Positions 61,521-64,000 of a stretch of DNA of 64,000 nt are shown here, in pieces; the stretch's first letter is position 1; each line of letters opens with the position of its first letter. Location of the stretch: the NCBI RefSeq assembly GCF_902499335.1, contig NZ_CABVQK010000009.1, positions 62,001 through 126,000 of the forward strand, in the 5' to 3' direction. The translations under genes were made by a program, and so were the position numbers. The stretch comes from Burkholderia lata. Its GTDB lineage: Bacteria; Pseudomonadota; Gammaproteobacteria; Burkholderiales; Burkholderiaceae. Below the pieces are notes generated by a model. The model ran no database searches. It saw only the letters and a program-made list of their open reading frames with translations, and was not told the DNA's origin.

Positions 61521-62160
61521 TGGCGCGCCCCGGAATTGTCGACGATTGAGGTAATCGTGTCGAATGACCCGAACTGGCCGTTCGCGGGCAGCGTGTATCG
61601 CGCTTCGCCAATCCGCAAAAAAAGGTTCATCGCGGATTGCCGGGGAACGGCGGTGCGGAATAGTGGAATGCGGCCGAAGGGCGGCACGCAACTTCGCGTT
61701 TCGCAAGGGGATCCTGACTCGCAAGCGGCCGGCGGACGGATGAGCGCGTGCACGCCCGACCTCATCACCTCCGGCGCCAACGTGTTCATTCTGGGCGCCG
61801 CGCCGACATGCACTATGCTTCGTGACGCGCGCTCGCTTCCCGATCCGCCAGATCACCCTCCGGCGTGCCGAGCAGCTGCTATGAAGCTGTCTTCGATATG
61901 ACGCGGCGCTGTCATCGAACCGCTGGTCGATCAGTTCGCCACTCGCGTTGCCTTTCGTTTCCCGCCCGTTGTCGATTGTTGTCGCAAGGACAACATGATG
62001 TGTGCCTTCTCGGGGCTTCCGGCATTCGTCCCCCTGACTACAATCCGTCTCAAGCCAGTTGAAAGGTGTGCCAAACGAAGCGCGCTAAGTTCGCGGTCGT
62101 GCACTTGAACTGCACGTTGCAATGCGGCTTCCCCCCACTTGATAAAGAGGACTATTGAAG
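61521..62160. other. Gene-free gap, possible remnant region
   Basis: About 640 bases with short overlapping reading frames only. The base composition is mixed and no gene start is convincing, so decayed coding sequence is possible. No promoter or repeat stands out apart from the leader of the next gene. Confidence 0.4.
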
Positions 62161-63093
62161 ATGAGCGAAACCACTCGCAATGTTCAGCCGGTTACCGCCG
62201 ACCTTGGCAAGGAAGGTTCGGGCGAACTCGTGCCGTCCCGCTACGCCGTTCGCGTGGGTAACGTCGATGTCGTGCTGATCAGCGACGGCGTGCTGCCGCT
62301 GCCGACCACCACCATGTCCACCAACGTGAGCGAAGCGGACCGAAACGCATGGTTCGACGGCCGTTTCCTGCAACGCGACATGTTCGACTGGGCGCTGAAC
62401 ATCGCGCTCGTACGCAGCGGTGAACGCCTGATCCTGATCGACTCCGGCGTGGGCGACGGCTTCGAATACTTCTCGCGTGCCGGGAAGTCGGTGATGCGGC
62501 TGGAATCGGCCGGCATCGACTTGTCCGCGATCACCGATATCGTGATTACCCATATGCACATGGATCATGTCGGTGGGCTGAACGTCGACGGCGTCAAGGC
62601 CAGGCTGCGCCCGGACGTGCGCATTCACGTATCGGCCGCGGAAGTGGCGTTCTGGAAAAATCCGGACTTCAGCAAGACGGTGATGCCGGAAACGGTGCCA
62701 CCGGCACTCCGCAAGGCGGCTGCGAAGTTCGTGGCACTCTACGGTGAAAATATCGTGCAGTTCGACCAGACCGTTGAAGTCGCGGCAGGTGTGTCGGCGC
62801 GCGTGACGGGTGGACACACACCGGGGCACTGCGTCGTGGACGTCGCATCGAACGGCGAGAAGCTCACGTTCGCAGGCGATGCGATTTTCGAAGTCAACTT
62901 CGATCATCCCGAGTGGCAAAATGGCTTCGAGCACGATCCTGAAGCGGCTGCCGCCGTGCGTTTCGCGCTGTTCAATGAGGCCGCGGAAACCGGCGCACTA
63001 TTGGCCGCAGCGCATGTCGCGTTTCCGTCCATCGGTCATATCGCAAAGAACGGAGACGGATTTCGCTTTGTGCCGGTTATGTGGGACTACTGA
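62161..63093 (+). CDS. Metallo-beta-lactamase-fold hydrolase
   Basis: 310 residues from the ATG at 62161. The metal signature THMHMDHVGG (HxHxDH) lies at about residue 130. Further metal ligands are in TGGHTPGHCVVDV and FAGDAIFEVNFDHP, and a late His follows in LLAAAHVAFPSIGH. No signal peptide is seen, so it acts in the cytoplasm. The layout is that of the quorum-quenching lactonase/alkylsulfatase-like group, but the substrate cannot be told from the sequence. It stands alone. Confidence 0.88.
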   Translation: MSETTRNVQPVTADLGKEGSGELVPSRYAVRVGNVDVVLISDGVLPLPTTTMSTNVSEADRNAWFDGRFLQRDMFDWALNIALVRSGERLILIDSGVGDGFEYFSRAGKSVMRLESAGIDLSAITDIVITHMHMDHVGGLNVDGVKARLRPDVRIHVSAAEVAFWKNPDFSKTVMPETVPPALRKAAAKFVALYGENIVQFDQTVEVAAGVSARVTGGHTPGHCVVDVASNGEKLTFAGDAIFEVNFDHPEWQNGFEHDPEAAAAVRFALFNEAAETGALLAAAHVAFPSIGHIAKNGDGFRFVPVMWDY

Positions 63094-63197
63094 TCGTTGA
63101 TCGACTGTCGGCGATCGTCATGAGGCCGCCGTGCGCCCACGACGCTCGCCGCGGCTTTTTGTAGACGATCGCTCGCCGCCGCCGCGGCATCGGCAAC

Positions 63198-63220
63198 AAA
63201 AAAAGCCCGCCGAAGCGGGC
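63198..63220 (-). terminator. Intrinsic terminator after the ABC permease gene
   Basis: Stem GCCCGC/GCGGGC with loop CGAA; on the minus strand it runs into a run of seven T's. It lies 50 bases past the permease stop. Confidence 0.85.
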
Positions 63221-63269
63221 AACCTCACGATGCAGAGGGGGAGATACGAATACGCGGGGCTGCGCGCGT

Positions 63270-64000
63270 TCAGCCTTTGGTCGCACCAAACGTCAGCCCC
63301 GCCACAAAATGCTTCTGCATAGCAAAGAACATCGCGACCGACGGCAGCGCAGCCAGAATCGACCCCGCCGACACAAGATTCCACGACGTCGTCCACTGCC
63401 CCTTCAACGCGGCAACGCCTGCCGTGATCGGCGCGGCTTCATCGCCTTGTGTGAGACACAGCGCCCAGAAGTAGTCATTCCACACGAACGTAAAAACGAG
63501 AATCGCCAGCGCAGCCAACGCAGGCCGGATCAACGGCAGCACGATCCGCCAGAACACCGTCCATTCCCCCGCCCCTTCGATCCGAGCCGCCTCGATCAAC
63601 TCGAACGGCAGCTGCTTGATGAAGTTGCGCAGAAACAGCGTACAGAACCCCGTCTGGAACGCGACATGAAAAAGGATCAGCGCCTCGACCGTATTGAACA
63701 CTCCGAGCCTGAGCGACAAATCCCGCACCGGAATCATCAACACCTGCACCGGCACGAAGTTGCCGGCAACGAACGTTCCGAACAGCGCGGTACTTCCGCG
63801 AAACTTGTAAGTCGCCAGCGCAAACCCCGCCATCGCCGCCAGCGCGATCGACCCGACCACAGACGGCACCGTGATCTGCACGCTGTTCCAGAAGTAATGC
63901 AGCATCGGCGACGTCGTCAGCGCGTCGCGATAGTTCTCGATCATCGAGAAGTGCCGTGGCCAGCCCCAGTAGTGGCCTTCGACCAGTTCCTCGGTCGAGC
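63270..64000 (-). CDS. Sugar ABC transporter permease (MalG/AraQ type), partial
   Basis: Reads from its stop at 63270 to the right edge; the 5' end lies outside the window. The frame continues past the internal ATG at 63944 as STEELVEGHYWGWPRHFS, so that ATG is not the true start. Helices and the EAA loop (EAARIEGAGEWTVFWRIVLP) identify the MalG-like inner-membrane subunit of a carbohydrate importer. Partner genes should lie to the right. Confidence 0.9.
   Translation of the reverse strand, partial: STEELVEGHYWGWPRHFSMIENYRDALTTSPMLHYFWNSVQITVPSVVGSIALAAMAGFALATYKFRGSTALFGTFVAGNFVPVQVLMIPVRDLSLRLGVFNTVEALILFHVAFQTGFCTLFLRNFIKQLPFELIEAARIEGAGEWTVFWRIVLPLIRPALAALAILVFTFVWNDYFWALCLTQGDEAAPITAGVAALKGQWTTSWNLVSAGSILAALPSVAMFFAMQKHFVAGLTFGATKG

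Overview
The window looks like the replication-origin region of a secondary chromosome (chromosome 2) of a Burkholderia cepacia-complex-type bacterium. The evidence is the high-GC coding style, a plasmid-type RepA initiator with an iteron array, a ParAB pair with repeated 16-bp palindromes of GTTTATGCGCATAAAC type, a KfrA-like protein, and a hopanoid (hpn) cluster close by. Species is inferred from content, not from a database match. No tRNA or rRNA gene was seen.

Left arm (1-13 kb): metabolic genes and regulators. These are an argC-like reductase with a LysR regulator, a tartrate/D-malate dehydrogenase with a divergent LysR regulator, a DUF1348/NTF2-like protein, a TetR regulator, a GNAT acetyltransferase, the threonine-degradation pair tdh-kbl with a divergent XRE-cupin regulator, a small gene behind a good LexA box, and a tyrosine-recombinase-like protein that has lost most catalytic residues. 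Four successive convergent intergenic regions here carry solitary copies of the origin iteron, all inverted relative to the origin array.

Origin core (13-20.3 kb): kfrA-like gene, a 1.8-kb iteron-rich noncoding origin (17 good 17-mers at irregular spacing plus a DnaA box), repA, then parB and parA on the opposite strand. One parS-like palindrome lies in the gap between parB and parA and five more lie upstream of parA, with a 9-unit 17-bp tandem repeat among them.

Right arm, signalling (20.3-28.6 kb): ArsC/Spx-like protein, ECF sigma factor with a zinc-finger anti-sigma partner, FMN reductase, hybrid histidine kinase, a three-gene CheY-CheC-diguanylate cyclase operon, an alpha/beta hydrolase and a small unknown gene.

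Hopanoid and lipid transport (28.8-38.3 kb): hpnD-hpnE-shc-hpnG on the plus strand make squalene, cyclise it and process adenosylhopane. Facing them are hpnN and an mlaA-like lipoprotein gene, with hpnM divergent from hpnN. hpnC is not in the window.

Fimbriae (38.4-45 kb): a chaperone-usher operon, subunit-chaperone-usher-tip adhesin 1-tip adhesin 2, the last two being tandem paralogues. Then come a TetR/MFS efflux pair with a TetR-type operator and a Fur-like box, a NarL-type two-component system, and a second diguanylate cyclase with an upstream Anr/FNR-like box.

Glycolate use (52-59.4 kb): glcD-glcE-glcF-glcG-glcB on the minus strand with divergent glcC and two identical GntR/FadR-type operators. 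The last 4 kb holds a DUF6306-type protein, a lower-GC patch with two small unknown genes, a metallo-beta-lactamase-fold hydrolase and the start of a sugar ABC transporter.
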